Positions 8,437 through 16,953 of a stretch of 64,000 bases of DNA are shown piece by piece; the first letter of the stretch is position 1, and every line of letters begins with the position of its first letter. Source of the DNA: Phytohabitans sp036906915. Its GTDB lineage: Bacteria; Actinomycetota; Actinomycetes; Mycobacteriales; Micromonosporaceae. The position numbers and the translations under genes are program-made. Location: positions 25,554 to 89,553 of the forward strand of contig NZ_JBAKHX010000028.1 of NCBI RefSeq assembly GCF_036906915.1, given 5' to 3'. The notes beneath the pieces were generated by a model, which worked only from the letters and a program-made list of their open reading frames with translations, ran no database searches and was not told where the DNA came from.

Positions 8437-9414
8437 TTACTTGCCGATCCAGCGTGCGGCGGCCGCTGAAAGGCGCTCGCCCGCGGCGGCGTCGGCCGGT
8501 ATGAGCTCTTCAATATCTCGGATTTGTTCGGATGTCAGCTCGATTGCGGCGGCGGCTGCGTTGGCTTCTATGTGCCGGACATAGGTGGTGCCGGGAATCG
8601 GCACGGTTTCTCGCGCGATCAACCACGCGAGTGCGAGCTGGGCCGGCATGACTCCCATCTCATCGGCGAGGGCGCGCAACCGATCGACAAGGGCGAGGTT
8701 GGCCACACGGTTGCCGTCGCCGAAGCGAGGGTTGCTGCTGCGCAGGTCGTCGTCGCCGAACGCGGTGTCAGTGTTGATCTGCCCGGACAGCAGCGCGCGA
8801 CCGATGGGCGAGTAGGCGACGAGCGTGATGCCCAGCTCACGGCACGTCGGCAGGATCTCCGTTTCAACCTCACGACTGAGCAGTGAGTACTCGGTTTGCA
8901 GCGCGGTGAGCGGATAGACGGCATGTGCCCGGCGCAGTGTTTGCGCGTTGACCTCGGACAACCCCAGATGGCGGACCTTGCCCGTCGCTACCAGGTCGGC
9001 CATGGCACCCATCGTGTCCTCGATAGGGATCTGGGGATCTCGGCGGTGCAGGTAGAACAGGTCGATGTGATCGACGCCAAGGCGTTGGAGGGATTCATCG
9101 CAGGACTGACGCGCCCAGTTGGGTGAGGAGTCGATGCGCATGGGCCCAAGGTCACGTCGGATGCCGAACTTGGTGCATAGGAAGACCCGGTCCCGCCGGT
9201 CGTGGATGGCTTTGGCGACAAGCTCCTCGTTGTGCCCGGCGCCGTAGGAAGCAGAGGTGTCGATGAGGTCGATGCCGAGTTCGAGGGCGCGGTGAATGGT
9301 GCGGATGGACTGAGCCTGCGGCGGGCGGGGTCCATAGTGTGCACTCATGCCCATACAGCCCAGGCCGAGGGCCGAGACCTGTGGGCTGCCGTTACCGAGG
9401 GTCGTTCTACGCAT
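8437..9414 (-). CDS. Aldo/keto reductase
   Basis: A 325-aa NADPH-dependent oxidoreductase of the AKR superfamily with the (beta/alpha)8 barrel. Signatures are LGLGCMGMSAHYG near the N-terminus, the catalytic Asp/Tyr region IDTSASYG, the VDHIDLFYLHRRDP strand and the IPIPGT-like VPIPGTTYV cofactor loop. Its ATG at 9414 overlaps the stop of the upstream MerR gene by 8 bp, so the two are translationally coupled. The coupling suggests the MerR protein and the reductase answer the same inducer. It sits just outside the right end of the transposon. The substrate is unknown. Confidence 0.9.
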   Translation of the reverse strand: MRRTTLGNGSPQVSALGLGCMGMSAHYGPRPPQAQSIRTIHRALELGIDLIDTSASYGAGHNEELVAKAIHDRRDRVFLCTKFGIRRDLGPMRIDSSPNWARQSCDESLQRLGVDHIDLFYLHRRDPQIPIEDTMGAMADLVATGKVRHLGLSEVNAQTLRRAHAVYPLTALQTEYSLLSREVETEILPTCRELGITLVAYSPIGRALLSGQINTDTAFGDDDLRSSNPRFGDGNRVANLALVDRLRALADEMGVMPAQLALAWLIARETVPIPGTTYVRHIEANAAAAAIELTSEQIRDIEELIPADAAAGERLSAAAARWIGK

Positions 9415-9802
9415 GATCCTGCTCCAGGAGGGTGCGGTATCGGTCGATTTTCCGGTCGATGACCACCAGGTCGCGTTGCAGCGCAGTGATGCGCTCCAAC
9501 GTCCGTTGGCGGTGGGCTTCGAGCAAGGCGAGCCGGTCGACCCGGGTGGCCGGTCCGCCATGGATCAATGCCACATAGTCGTGCATCTCAGTAAGCGGCA
9601 TGCCGGTTGCCCGCATCTTGATCAACAGCTGCAGTCGGTCGATGTCGACTGGCCGGTACCTGCGTTGTCCGGCGGCATCGCGCGGGATCGTGTCGAGCAA
9701 TCCGATCTGTTCATACCAGCGCAATGTGTCCGGGGACAGGCCCACCATCTCCGACACCTGTCCGATGGTCGGCCCGTTGACCAGCGACGCCTCGATCGTC
9801 AT
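9407..9802 (-). CDS. MerR-family regulator
   Basis: A 131-aa MerR protein starting at ATG 9802 (an ATG at 9814 is also possible). The winged HTH covers about residues 10-75 (TIGQVSEMVGLSPDTLRWYE, then QIGLLD and QRRYRPVDIDRL), and a dimerising C-terminal helix follows (TLERITALQRDLVVIDRKID). No cysteines for metal sensing are present. It overlaps the downstream aldo/keto reductase by 8 bp. Its frame continues upstream without a stop into a Tn3 transposase N-terminal fragment, so a 265-aa chimeric frame exists from 10204. A start at 9802 restores normal MerR length. Confidence 0.85.
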   Translation of the reverse strand: MTIEASLVNGPTIGQVSEMVGLSPDTLRWYEQIGLLDTIPRDAAGQRRYRPVDIDRLQLLIKMRATGMPLTEMHDYVALIHGGPATRVDRLALLEAHRQRTLERITALQRDLVVIDRKIDRYRTLLEQDHA

Positions 9803-9919
9803 GGCGGCAAGCATGCCCCCTGGAGCTGACTCTAGAGCAAATTCAGTTATGTCGATTAGTTTCGTGTGTGGCCTTGACGACAGGGCCCCCGGATGCCCGA
9901 CTTGAGTCTCAAAAACGGG

Positions 9920-10204
9920 CGCATAGGCGTCCAACTCGGCCACCGGGATCACAAGCCGCTCCGACAGCCGCGCCACCGCCGCCGGCGGCACCGCGGCCAC
10001 CTCGTCCGGAACGAACCCCAACCACGGCAGCGTGCACATCTGCACGGCCGCGCCGAACACGTTCGACGGCCGCCGGAACCGCCGAAGGAACGCCTCATCC
10101 GCCGAAGTCAGCGTGAAGTGCCGGATCAGCTCCGCACGGTTGATCTCCGGAAACGCCCGAAGCTGGTCCAACTCCTCTGCGGAGAACACATCCCGAGTCG
10201 CCAC
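9920..10204 (-). pseudogene. N-terminal fragment of a second Tn3-family transposase
   Basis: About 95 residues from ATG 10204 match the start of Tn3-family transposases (EELDQLRAFPEINRAELIRH, later LPWLGFVPDEVAAVPPAAVA), which is the DUF4158 region. Homology ends at about 9920, and the frame then runs without a stop into the MerR gene. A canonical Tn3 end lies 83 bp upstream, as expected for an intact 5' end. The fragment differs from the transposase at 1604-4765 and therefore comes from another element. Confidence 0.85.
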
Positions 10205-10286
10205 GTCCGGCGCAACGAGCGAACTTCACGTCCGCGACGTCCGTCGCGCCTATCCGACAGATCCAAGCACCTCATCGAAGATCGTC

Positions 10287-10324
10287 CTTAGCGTTGGTTT
10301 TTCGCTGGAAACTACTGAGACCCC
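10287..10324 (-). repeat. Orphan 38-bp Tn3-type terminal inverted repeat
   Basis: Read on the minus strand it begins GGGGTCTCAGTAGTTTCCAG and ends ACGCTAAG. It has exactly the 38-bp length, GGGGTC start and TAAG finish typical of Tn3 ends. It lies upstream of the transposase N-terminal fragment. No partner copy was seen in the window. Confidence 0.85.
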
Positions 10325-10362
10325 TTACCGGAGCGACGGGCCGGCCGTGGACTGCGCCGCGG

Positions 10363-11202
10363 TCACTCGCACCTGATGTCGGTCATCCACTGACCCGTGG
10401 TGCGGGGGGTGATGTCCAGCAGCTTCTGGGCGGAGTTCTCGGGGGTGATGGAGCGGTCTGGAAGCGTGTTCATGGCCGCGTACATTCCGGCGACGTCGGC
10501 GGCGGGGCCCTCGCCGATCGCGGGCGCGATGGAGGTCTGCATCTGCTCGGGGGTGATCGGCTCGAAGACGACGTTCTTGCCGAAGTGGGCGCCGAACGCC
10601 TGGGCCAGGTCCGCTCCGGTGATCGCCGGGTACTGACCGACGGAGACCACCCCGGTCACGTCGTGGCGGTCGAACAGGGCGGCGACGGCGTCGGCGATGT
10701 CCAGGTGGGAGGCCCAGGAGATGGGGAGGTCGGCGCGGATCGGGTAGGGCAGTACGCCTCGCTCGCGGACCGTGTCCATGACGTAGGGCATGAGCAGGTT
10801 CTCCAGGTACAGGGTGGGCTCGATCACCGCATGCGACACCCCGCTGTCCGCCAAGCCGCTGGTCAGTAGGTCGGCCGTGCCGCCGGTGCCGGTCGGCATA
10901 CCGCTGGTGGAGAACACGACACGGGCCGGGCGGGCCGCGCGGACGGCGGCGACGATGTTGCGCACGTAGGTCTGGCGCTGCTCTTCCGAGGTGATCGGCA
11001 GGTGGATGAACACGCCGTCGGCACCGCGGTATGCCTCGGTCAGTGCCTGCGTGGAGGAGTAGCCGGCGGCCACCACGCGGGCGCCGGCCACGGCGACGTC
11101 CGGGTTGCGGGTCAGAGCGGTCACGGGCTTGCCCGCAGCGGCGAGGGCAGCGACGACGGGGGCACCCTGGGCGCCGGTAGCGCCGTGGATCACGTAAGTC
11201 AT
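10363..11202 (-). CDS. NmrA-like NAD(P)-binding protein
   Basis: A 279-aa atypical short-chain dehydrogenase of the NmrA/QOR2 group. The N-terminal nucleotide-binding motif is VIHGATGAQGAPVVAAL. The rest has the Rossmann pattern with VVFSTSGMP and a TLYLENLLMPYV substrate-domain segment typical of the family. Members act as NADP(H)-sensing regulators or quinone reductases. The ATG at 11202 is preferred to an ATG three codons upstream. It is divergent from an HxlR regulator, a pairing very common for this family, with a strong inverted repeat overlapping its start region. This suggests repression by that regulator in response to reactive electrophiles, which is inference. Confidence 0.88.
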   Translation of the reverse strand: MTYVIHGATGAQGAPVVAALAAAGKPVTALTRNPDVAVAGARVVAAGYSSTQALTEAYRGADGVFIHLPITSEEQRQTYVRNIVAAVRAARPARVVFSTSGMPTGTGGTADLLTSGLADSGVSHAVIEPTLYLENLLMPYVMDTVRERGVLPYPIRADLPISWASHLDIADAVAALFDRHDVTGVVSVGQYPAITGADLAQAFGAHFGKNVVFEPITPEQMQTSIAPAIGEGPAADVAGMYAAMNTLPDRSITPENSAQKLLDITPRTTGQWMTDIRCE

Positions 11203-11205
11203 GGA

Positions 11206-11254
11206 CCCCATTAGTGCACGAGGTGTACCGGTTACATCAACTGCACTAATGGGG
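11206..11254. promoter_or_regulatory. Perfect 13-bp inverted repeat, probable HxlR operator
   Basis: CCCCATTAGTGCA (11206-11218) and its exact complement TGCACTAATGGGG (11242-11254) are separated by 23 bp. They fill the divergent gap between the NmrA-like gene and the HxlR gene. A near-palindrome GTACCGGTTAC lies in the middle. Placement and symmetry fit a dimeric regulator controlling both promoters. Confidence 0.75.
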
Positions 11255-11267
11255 GTACGGTCAAAGT

Positions 11268-11603
11268 GTGACCGATTCCTGTCTTCCTGAGTGCGGTGTT
11301 GCCCGGTTCCTCGTGCTGCTCAACGGGCCGTGGGCCACCCTGATCGTGCGCGAGCTGCTGCACGGCCCGCGTCGCTTCACCGAGCTGCGCGGGGCCCTGC
11401 CCGGCATCAGTCCGCACACCCTGACCAGCCGGCTACGCCAGTTCGAGCGGCACGGCATCGTGACCCGCACCATGTACGCGGAGATCCCGCCGCGCGTCGA
11501 ATACGAGCTCACCGCTCTCGGCGAGGGGCTGCGCGACGTCCTGGAGGCCATGGCGGCCTGGGCCACGGCAGTGCCGGATCCCGGAGCCGACGTCACCGTC
11601 TGA
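11268..11603 (+). CDS. HxlR-family transcriptional regulator
   Basis: A 111-aa winged-helix regulator of the HxlR/DUF24 type. Key features are the redox-type cysteines at the very N-terminus (residues 5 and 9 in TDSCLPECGVARF), the PWATLIVRELLHGPRRFTEL helix, and the recognition region GISPHTLTSRLRQFERHGIV. Cysteines near the start are used for thiol-based sensing of quinones or aldehydes in this family. GTG at 11268 is the start. It is divergent from the NmrA-like gene across a perfect inverted repeat and probably represses it and itself. Confidence 0.9.
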   Translation: MTDSCLPECGVARFLVLLNGPWATLIVRELLHGPRRFTELRGALPGISPHTLTSRLRQFERHGIVTRTMYAEIPPRVEYELTALGEGLRDVLEAMAAWATAVPDPGADVTV

Positions 11604-11627
11604 CCGATGTGCGCCTCGGCGCGGGCA

Positions 11628-11845
11628 TCCGCCCTTTCCTCGATGCCGAACCCAGGCAACGGCGGCCCGCAGCACGTGCAGGCAGGCACCGACAGCTCCT
11701 GCTCGTCGCGGCGGTCGGTAGCGATGTCGCCGCCCTTGCCGTAGAACAGCACCTGGTTGCCGTTCCAACCCTCGGCCACGTTCAGCCCGTCACCGATCTC
11801 GCGCTGCAGATCCCGGTCACGCAGGTACGGCGCCCAAGCCGCCTC
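11628..11845 (-). pseudogene. Antisense C-terminal piece of a Tn3-family transposase
   Basis: On the minus strand residues such as REIGDGLNVAEGWN and VLFYGKGGDIATDRRDEQEL match the penultimate C-terminal region of Tn3 transposases. Shortly after ELSV the frame shifts by one, and the match continues in another frame (CLHVLRAAVAWV). Both ends are broken. It lies head to head with the sense fragment that begins at 11875. Confidence 0.8.
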
Positions 11846-11874
11846 GATAGTCCAAGATCAACTCATGGCGGCTT

Positions 11875-12906
11875 TTGGGCTTACCTTGGCCGCACCCCTA
11901 CGTGATCATCGCGGAGGCCACCAACATGGGCCTGTCCGCGATGGCCGAGTCCTGCGGCGGGTTCCCGGTCAAAGGCAAGTCCATCACCGCCCGGCACCTG
12001 TCCCGGTACTTCGCCCGCGGCCAGGGCGTCTCCACCTACACCCACGTCTCCGACCAGCACTCCACCTTCGACACCAAGGTGATCGTGGCGACCGCGCCGG
12101 AGTCGCACTACGTGCTCGACGGGCTGCTCGGGAACGCCACCGACCTGCCGGTCTTCGAGCACGCCACTGACACCCACGGCGCTACCCTGGCAAACTTCGC
12201 CCTGTTCGACCTGGTCGGCAAACAGCTGTCCCCGCGCATCCGCGACCTCGGCAAGATCACCCTGTACCGGACCGGGCCCCGCGCCGACTTCCTCGACCGC
12301 TCCCCGCGCGCCGGGGCGCTGCTGACTCGCCGGCTGAACCTGGTTTTGATCACGGACACGTGGGACGACCTGCTGCGCGTGGCCGCTAGCGTGCAGGGCG
12401 GGCACGCCACCGCGGCGCTGATCGTCGGGAAGCTGTGCTCGTCGAAACGACAGCAAAACGCGCTGACCAGCGCGATCAAGGAGTACGGGGCGCTGCGCCG
12501 CACCGTCTACGCCGCCCGCTACCTGGCCGACGAGACCTACCGGCGGCGCATTGCCCGGCAGCTGAACAAGGGAGAGAACCTGCACGCTCTGCGCCGTTCC
12601 CTCGCGTACGCCGGGGAGGGAGCGCTGCGGCGTCGGCACCACGAGCAGCAGACCGAGGAGATGTGGTGCCTGACCTTGGCCACAAACGCGATCGTCTGCT
12701 GGTCGACGGAGTATCACGGTCTTGGTGTGGCCGCGCTGCGTCGGGCCGACCGCCAGGTCGACGACGAGGTCCTCGCGCACATCTGGCCGACGCACCACGA
12801 GAACGTGCACTTCTACGGCACCCACTCGGTCGACATCGACGGCGAGCTTGCCCAGCTCGACAGCGACGGCTACCGGCCGCTGCGTGTGCTACCAGGAAGT
12901 CGCTGA
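11875..12906 (+). pseudogene. C-terminal half of a Tn3-family transposase
   Basis: About 340 residues match the second half of the DDE_Tnp_Tn3 domain: EATNMGLSAMAES, then THVSDQHSTFDTKVI containing the second catalytic Asp region, DTHGATLANFALFDLVGK, and QLNKGENLHALRR with the catalytic Glu. The first catalytic Asp and everything N-terminal are missing. The 3' end appears natural, but no terminal inverted repeat follows. The fragment cannot be active alone. It probably belongs to the same or a related element as the pieces at 9920-10204 and 11628-11845, since rearranged. Confidence 0.9.
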
Positions 12907-13024
12907 GATCACCTCAGTGGCTCGGGCAGGCTATATGCCCGGCGTTTCGGATCCGATGATGGACGACGGGCGCCGCGCCTTGAGCGTCCGCTGATTTGTC
13001 TTTCGGCAGTGTCGCGCGGCAACC

Positions 13025-14485
13025 GTGGCCCGTACTGTCGCCTCGGTGAAGCGCGCGACGATCAAGGTCGCGGTGGCAGCCGGAACGGCTGCCACCGCAC
13101 GGGCTGTTGACCCGGGATTTCTTCTGACTGGGGCTGCGGTCGTGTTTGCCGGTCTGAGCATGGTGAGCGGGTGGTGGTTGTTGCCGACCGTGGTTACCGC
13201 GTTCCTGGCCGGACGGCGCCCGGGGCGGACGGGCCCGACGGTGCTTGCGCTAGTGGCGGTGCTCTCGGCCGGTGTGGTGGTGTTCTCGGTCGTGCCCGGC
13301 TGGCTGCAACTGGCGAGCCGGTTCCTGATCGTGATCGTCGCCGGCACGATGTCGCCATGGTTCGCGGGACGGTCCTGGCGCCAGTATCAGGATCTGGTCC
13401 GGGCCGGTTGGGAACGGGCCGAGCAGGCGCAGCGTGAACAGCGGCTGGTCGCCGAGCAAGCTCGGCTGCGCGAGCGTGCGCGGATCGCTCAGGACATGCA
13501 TGATCTGCTCGGTCACGACCTCAGCCTGATCGCATTGTCCGCGGGCGCGTTGAAACTGGCGCCGGGCCTGGAAGAGCACCACCGAAAGGCCGCCGCAGAC
13601 CTCAGGGCCCGGGCCGGAGCTGCGGTGGACCGCCTCGGCGAGGTGATCGGCGTCCTGCGCGAGCAGACCGATAGCGCTCCAATGGACGTCTACGGGCCCG
13701 ATCTCGCGGCGCTGACGGCCGCGGCTTCGGCATCGGGGCTAGTGGTGAAGTTGCGTATCGATGGGGAGGCGGGCGATCTGCCGCCGATGGCCGAGCGGGC
13801 TATGCACCGGGTCGCGCAGGAGGCGCTGACCAACGTGGCCAAACACGCGCCCGGAGCGACGGCGATCATTTCCGTGACGCATACGGCGGCCGAGACGACG
13901 ATCGTGGTAGAGAACGGCCCGCCACCGTCACCGGCCGGCGTGCAGGTCCGCCCCTGCAGCGGCGGGCGTGGTCTGGTCGGCCTCGCCGAACGGGTGCGGT
14001 TGGTCGGCGGCACATTCGAGTACGGCTCGCACCATGGAGGTTTCGCCGTCACCGCGCGGATCCCGCGGATCCCGGTGCCACCGCCGGTGACCCCTTGGAC
14101 GGATCGGGCGCTGCCGCAGGAGCATCGCCGTGCCCGGCGGCGGGTGGGCCGTTCCCTGGTCATCGCGGTGATGGTGCCGCTGGTCACTGGTGGGCTGCTG
14201 AGCGGGGCTCTGGCGGGCTGGGAGACGCTGTCCGCGGCACAGGCGGTCTTGGATCCGGGCGACTACGCCCGCCTGCGCATCGGGCAGGATCGTTCCGAGG
14301 TGGAGCGTGTCCTGCCGCGCCGGCAGACGCGCTACCGGCCGCTGACTGCCGCGCCGACCGAGGACGGGGTGACGTGCGAGTACTACGCGATGACGGCCGA
14401 TCGCTTCGACGATCGCTCCGGGGACGCCTACCGGCTCTGCTTCCGCGACAACGTGCTGGTGTCTCAGGACTCGGTCACCTCGTGA
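13025..14485 (+). CDS. Sensor histidine kinase with C-terminal membrane-anchored domain
   Basis: A 486-aa kinase of the NarL/HisKA_3 class. The N-terminus has two to four membrane helices (about 30-115). The dimerisation/phosphoacceptor helix holds H159 (AQDMHDLLGHDL), and the HATPase region includes HRVAQEALTNVAKHA and GGRGLVGLAERVRLVGG. After the kinase domain (about residue 350) come a further membrane helix at 375-395 and an exported tail of about 85 residues resembling BamE/SmpA-type small domains (LRIGQDRSEVERVL). That tail is not part of a standard kinase. The response regulator starts 8 bp downstream. GTG 13025 is used; GTG 13049 is possible. Confidence 0.9.
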   Translation: MARTVASVKRATIKVAVAAGTAATARAVDPGFLLTGAAVVFAGLSMVSGWWLLPTVVTAFLAGRRPGRTGPTVLALVAVLSAGVVVFSVVPGWLQLASRFLIVIVAGTMSPWFAGRSWRQYQDLVRAGWERAEQAQREQRLVAEQARLRERARIAQDMHDLLGHDLSLIALSAGALKLAPGLEEHHRKAAADLRARAGAAVDRLGEVIGVLREQTDSAPMDVYGPDLAALTAAASASGLVVKLRIDGEAGDLPPMAERAMHRVAQEALTNVAKHAPGATAIISVTHTAAETTIVVENGPPPSPAGVQVRPCSGGRGLVGLAERVRLVGGTFEYGSHHGGFAVTARIPRIPVPPPVTPWTDRALPQEHRRARRRVGRSLVIAVMVPLVTGGLLSGALAGWETLSAAQAVLDPGDYARLRIGQDRSEVERVLPRRQTRYRPLTAAPTEDGVTCEYYAMTADRFDDRSGDAYRLCFRDNVLVSQDSVTS

Positions 14486-14492
14486 GCCGCCG

Positions 14493-15173
14493 ATGATCCG
14501 CGTACTAATCGCCGACGACGAGCCGATGATCCGTGCCGGGCTACGCGCGGTTCTCGCCACTGCTGCTGACATCGAAGTCATCGGCGAGGCCGGCGACGGA
14601 CACCACGCCGTCGAGCTGGCGCGGCGGCACCGGCCCGCGGTGGCCGTCCTCGACATCCGGATGCCCGGCATGAACGGCATCGAAGCGATGGCGGAGCTCC
14701 GCAGGACCGTGCCGGCCACACGCGTGATCATTCTGACCACGTTCGGGGAGGACGACTACATCCTGCAGGCGCTCGGCGGCGGCGCCGCCGGCTTCCTGAT
14801 CAAGTCCGGCGAGCCCGAGGAGCTGATCATCGGGGTACGCGCGGTGGCCGACGGCGCCGCCTACCTGTCACCGAAAGTCGCGGCCCGCGTCGTAGCGCAC
14901 CTCGCCGCGACGGGCGCGGACACCCTGGCCGTGCGGCGCTCCAGCGCCCGTGACCGGGTCGACGCCCTCAGCCCCCGGGAACGGGATGTGCTGGCCTTCC
15001 TCGGCAGCGGGCTGTCCAATGGGCAGATCGCCCGACGGCTGCATGTGGTCGAAGGAACGGTCAAGGCGCACGTGAGTTCCATCCTGGCCAGACTCGGTGT
15101 GGAGAACCGGGCTGCGGCCGCGGTGGTCGCCCACGAAGCGGGCATCACTGTTCCACCACCTGCGCAGCAGTGA
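14493..15173 (+). CDS. NarL/FixJ-type response regulator
   Basis: A 226-aa two-domain regulator. The receiver spans about 1-120 with the acidic pocket ADDE, phosphoacceptor D54 (VLDIRMPGMNG), the ILTTFGEDDY switch strand and K103 (FLIKSGE). A LuxR-type HTH follows at about 155-215 (LSPRERDVLAFLGSGLSNGQ, then IARRLHVVEGTVKAH). It is the partner of the kinase 8 bp upstream. Its last 306 bp are overlapped antisense by the convergent PAP2 gene, which is unusual. Confidence 0.95.
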   Translation: MIRVLIADDEPMIRAGLRAVLATAADIEVIGEAGDGHHAVELARRHRPAVAVLDIRMPGMNGIEAMAELRRTVPATRVIILTTFGEDDYILQALGGGAAGFLIKSGEPEELIIGVRAVADGAAYLSPKVAARVVAHLAATGADTLAVRRSSARDRVDALSPRERDVLAFLGSGLSNGQIARRLHVVEGTVKAHVSSILARLGVENRAAAAVVAHEAGITVPPPAQQ

Positions 15174-15857
15174 CGACACCGCGTGCTGGGCCGGCGGCAT
15201 GAGCCCCAGCAGGGCAGCCGCCACCACCGCGCCGCCGAGCAACGCACCGGCCAGAACGTCGTGCGGGTAGTGCACCCCCACCAGCACCCGCAGCAACGCG
15301 GCTGCCCCGGCCAGGGGCAACGTCAGCGCGGCAAGGCGCGGCCACAGCACCGCCAGCCCGACGGCCAGCCCAGCGGCCAAGGTGGCGTGGTTGCTCGGGA
15401 ACGACCAGTCCCCGCTTGCGGGACAATCGGCGATCAGCTCGATCCCCGTACGCAGCGCACGGCACGGTCGTTCCTCGTCCACCACCAGCTTTACCGCTTC
15501 ACTGACTGCGTACGCCGCCACGATGCCGAGACCGGTCAGCACGGTCCCGGTAACCCCTCGAACGTCCCGGCGGCGCATCGCCGTCCACCACATCGCGACC
15601 AGCAGCATGCCCAGGAGCACCAGAGTGCCCTCGGTAGCCACCTCCAGCGCCGGGCCAAACCACGACGGTGCGCCCGCCGTCGCCCCGATGACCGCTCGGT
15701 ACCCGGACACCGAAACTCCGTCGGTAACCTGCACGGCCCCGGCTCGGCCCAACCCGCCCGGAGAAAGCCAGGCGACCGTCGCCGCAACCGCTGCCAAGAC
15801 GCCGACCGCAGCCAACAACCGACCAGCCCCGCTGGTAGCTCGTGTTTCTCGTTTCAT
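14868..15857 (-). CDS. PAP2-family membrane phosphatase with antisense-overlapping tail
   Basis: A PAP2 (type 2 phosphatidic acid phosphatase) membrane protein that would dephosphorylate a lipid phosphate on the outer face. Motifs are KLVVDEERPCR (domain 1, with K and RP), PSNHATLAAG (domain 2) and RVLVGVHYPHDVLAGAL (domain 3 with the catalytic His). About six membrane helices are apparent. ATG 15857 begins MKRETRATSG with a signal-anchor-like helix. The natural family end is near the ...LLRRWWNS segment (about 15165). After that the frame continues about 100 residues antisense through the response-regulator gene, suggesting a lost stop codon. The enzyme core is intact. Confidence 0.85.
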   Translation of the reverse strand: MKRETRATSGAGRLLAAVGVLAAVAATVAWLSPGGLGRAGAVQVTDGVSVSGYRAVIGATAGAPSWFGPALEVATEGTLVLLGMLLVAMWWTAMRRRDVRGVTGTVLTGLGIVAAYAVSEAVKLVVDEERPCRALRTGIELIADCPASGDWSFPSNHATLAAGLAVGLAVLWPRLAALTLPLAGAAALLRVLVGVHYPHDVLAGALLGGAVVAAALLGLMPPAQHAVSSLLRRWWNSDARFVGDHRGRSPVLHTESGQDGTHVRLDRSFDHMQPSGDLPIGQPAAEEGQHIPFPGAEGVDPVTGAGAPHGQGVRARRGEVRYDAGRDFR

Positions 15858-16046
15858 GGGGGTCGACCGTAGAAACGAAAGCAGCCGGAAACCCGAGCCG
15901 AACGGCAACCGCGCACCCCAGACGATCGTCAGGGTTGACCACTCCGCAGAGAACAACGCAGCGACAAACCCACGCAGCGGGCCGAGTCGGACGGTGGGGG
16001 CGACTCGGCCACATTCTGTGTCACATCGCCGGAAGAGGTCGCCGAG

Positions 16047-16953
16047 GTGTCCGTGATCCCGCTGCCGACCGCCCGGCGCCCGGTGGCGCTTGTGGTCGCC
16101 GTCGACGCGTTCCTCAACCGGTTCCGCGGCGATCTCCGCACCCGCGCCACCTACACAGAGACCCTGCGCCGGCTGCGCGAGACTGCCGGGGATCAGGTGC
16201 CGGTCGCCGCGCTCACCCCGGAGCTCTACGAGCAGACGATGGCCCGCTGGGACCAGGGCGCCGCGAACACCTGGAACAAGCACCTGTCCGCGCTGACCTC
16301 ATTCACCACCTACTGCCGCCGTCAGGACTGGCTGACCACCGAACCCCGGCCGCCGTCTGGAGCGCCGCAAGGTCACCCGAACCCGGGACAAGGCCATCCC
16401 GCGTGCTCGCCTGGAGCGGCTGTTCACCGACGACCGCCACCCGCTGCGCGAGCGGTTGCTGTGGCGGACGCTCTACGAGACCTGCGCCCGTGCCGAGGAG
16501 ATCCTCGGCCTGGACGTGCCCGACCTCGACATGGAGTTCCGCCGCGCCCTGGTCACCGAGAAGGGCGGCGACCGCGCCTACGTGCACTGGGAGACCCCGA
16601 CCGCACGCCTGCTGCCCCGGCTGCTGGCCGGTCGTACCGCCGGGCCGGTGTTTCTGGCCGACCGGCGTGCTCCCGGCGCCGGACGCCGCGCGCCGGCCCT
16701 GGTCGACGTCTGCCCGGACACCGGCCGCGGCAGGCTGTCGTACCCGCGCGCCGAGTACCTGTTCAAGCAGGCGTCCCAGCTCCACGACCCGCACGGTGCC
16801 GGGTACACCCTCCACCAGCTGCGCCACTCCGGCCTGACCCACCTCGCGGCCAAGGGCCGCAGCGCCGCTGAACTACAGGCCAAGTCCCGCCACCGACACC
16901 TGGCCACCCTCGGCATCTACGTCCGACTCGGCGAGGAGACATCCGCCCGTATC
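16047..16953 (+). pseudogene. Frameshifted tyrosine recombinase
   Basis: The N-terminal SAM-like core-binding domain reads in one frame from 16047 (VVAVDAFLNRFRGDLRTRAT, then NTWNKHLSALTSFTTYCRR). Near 16345 the frame shifts, and the catalytic domain continues in another frame. It has the first catalytic Arg in the CARAEEILGLDV box, HQLRHSGLTHL supplying HxxR, and IYVRLG with the nucleophilic Tyr. Catalytic residues survive, but one indel separates the halves, so this is probably inactive. Immediately after the Tyr region the frame joins a Tn3 transposase tail. Confidence 0.85.

Noticed and set aside
12907..13024. A right-hand Tn3 inverted repeat after the transposase half
   Set aside because: No CTTA...CCCC-type end is present in the 118 bp before the kinase gene.
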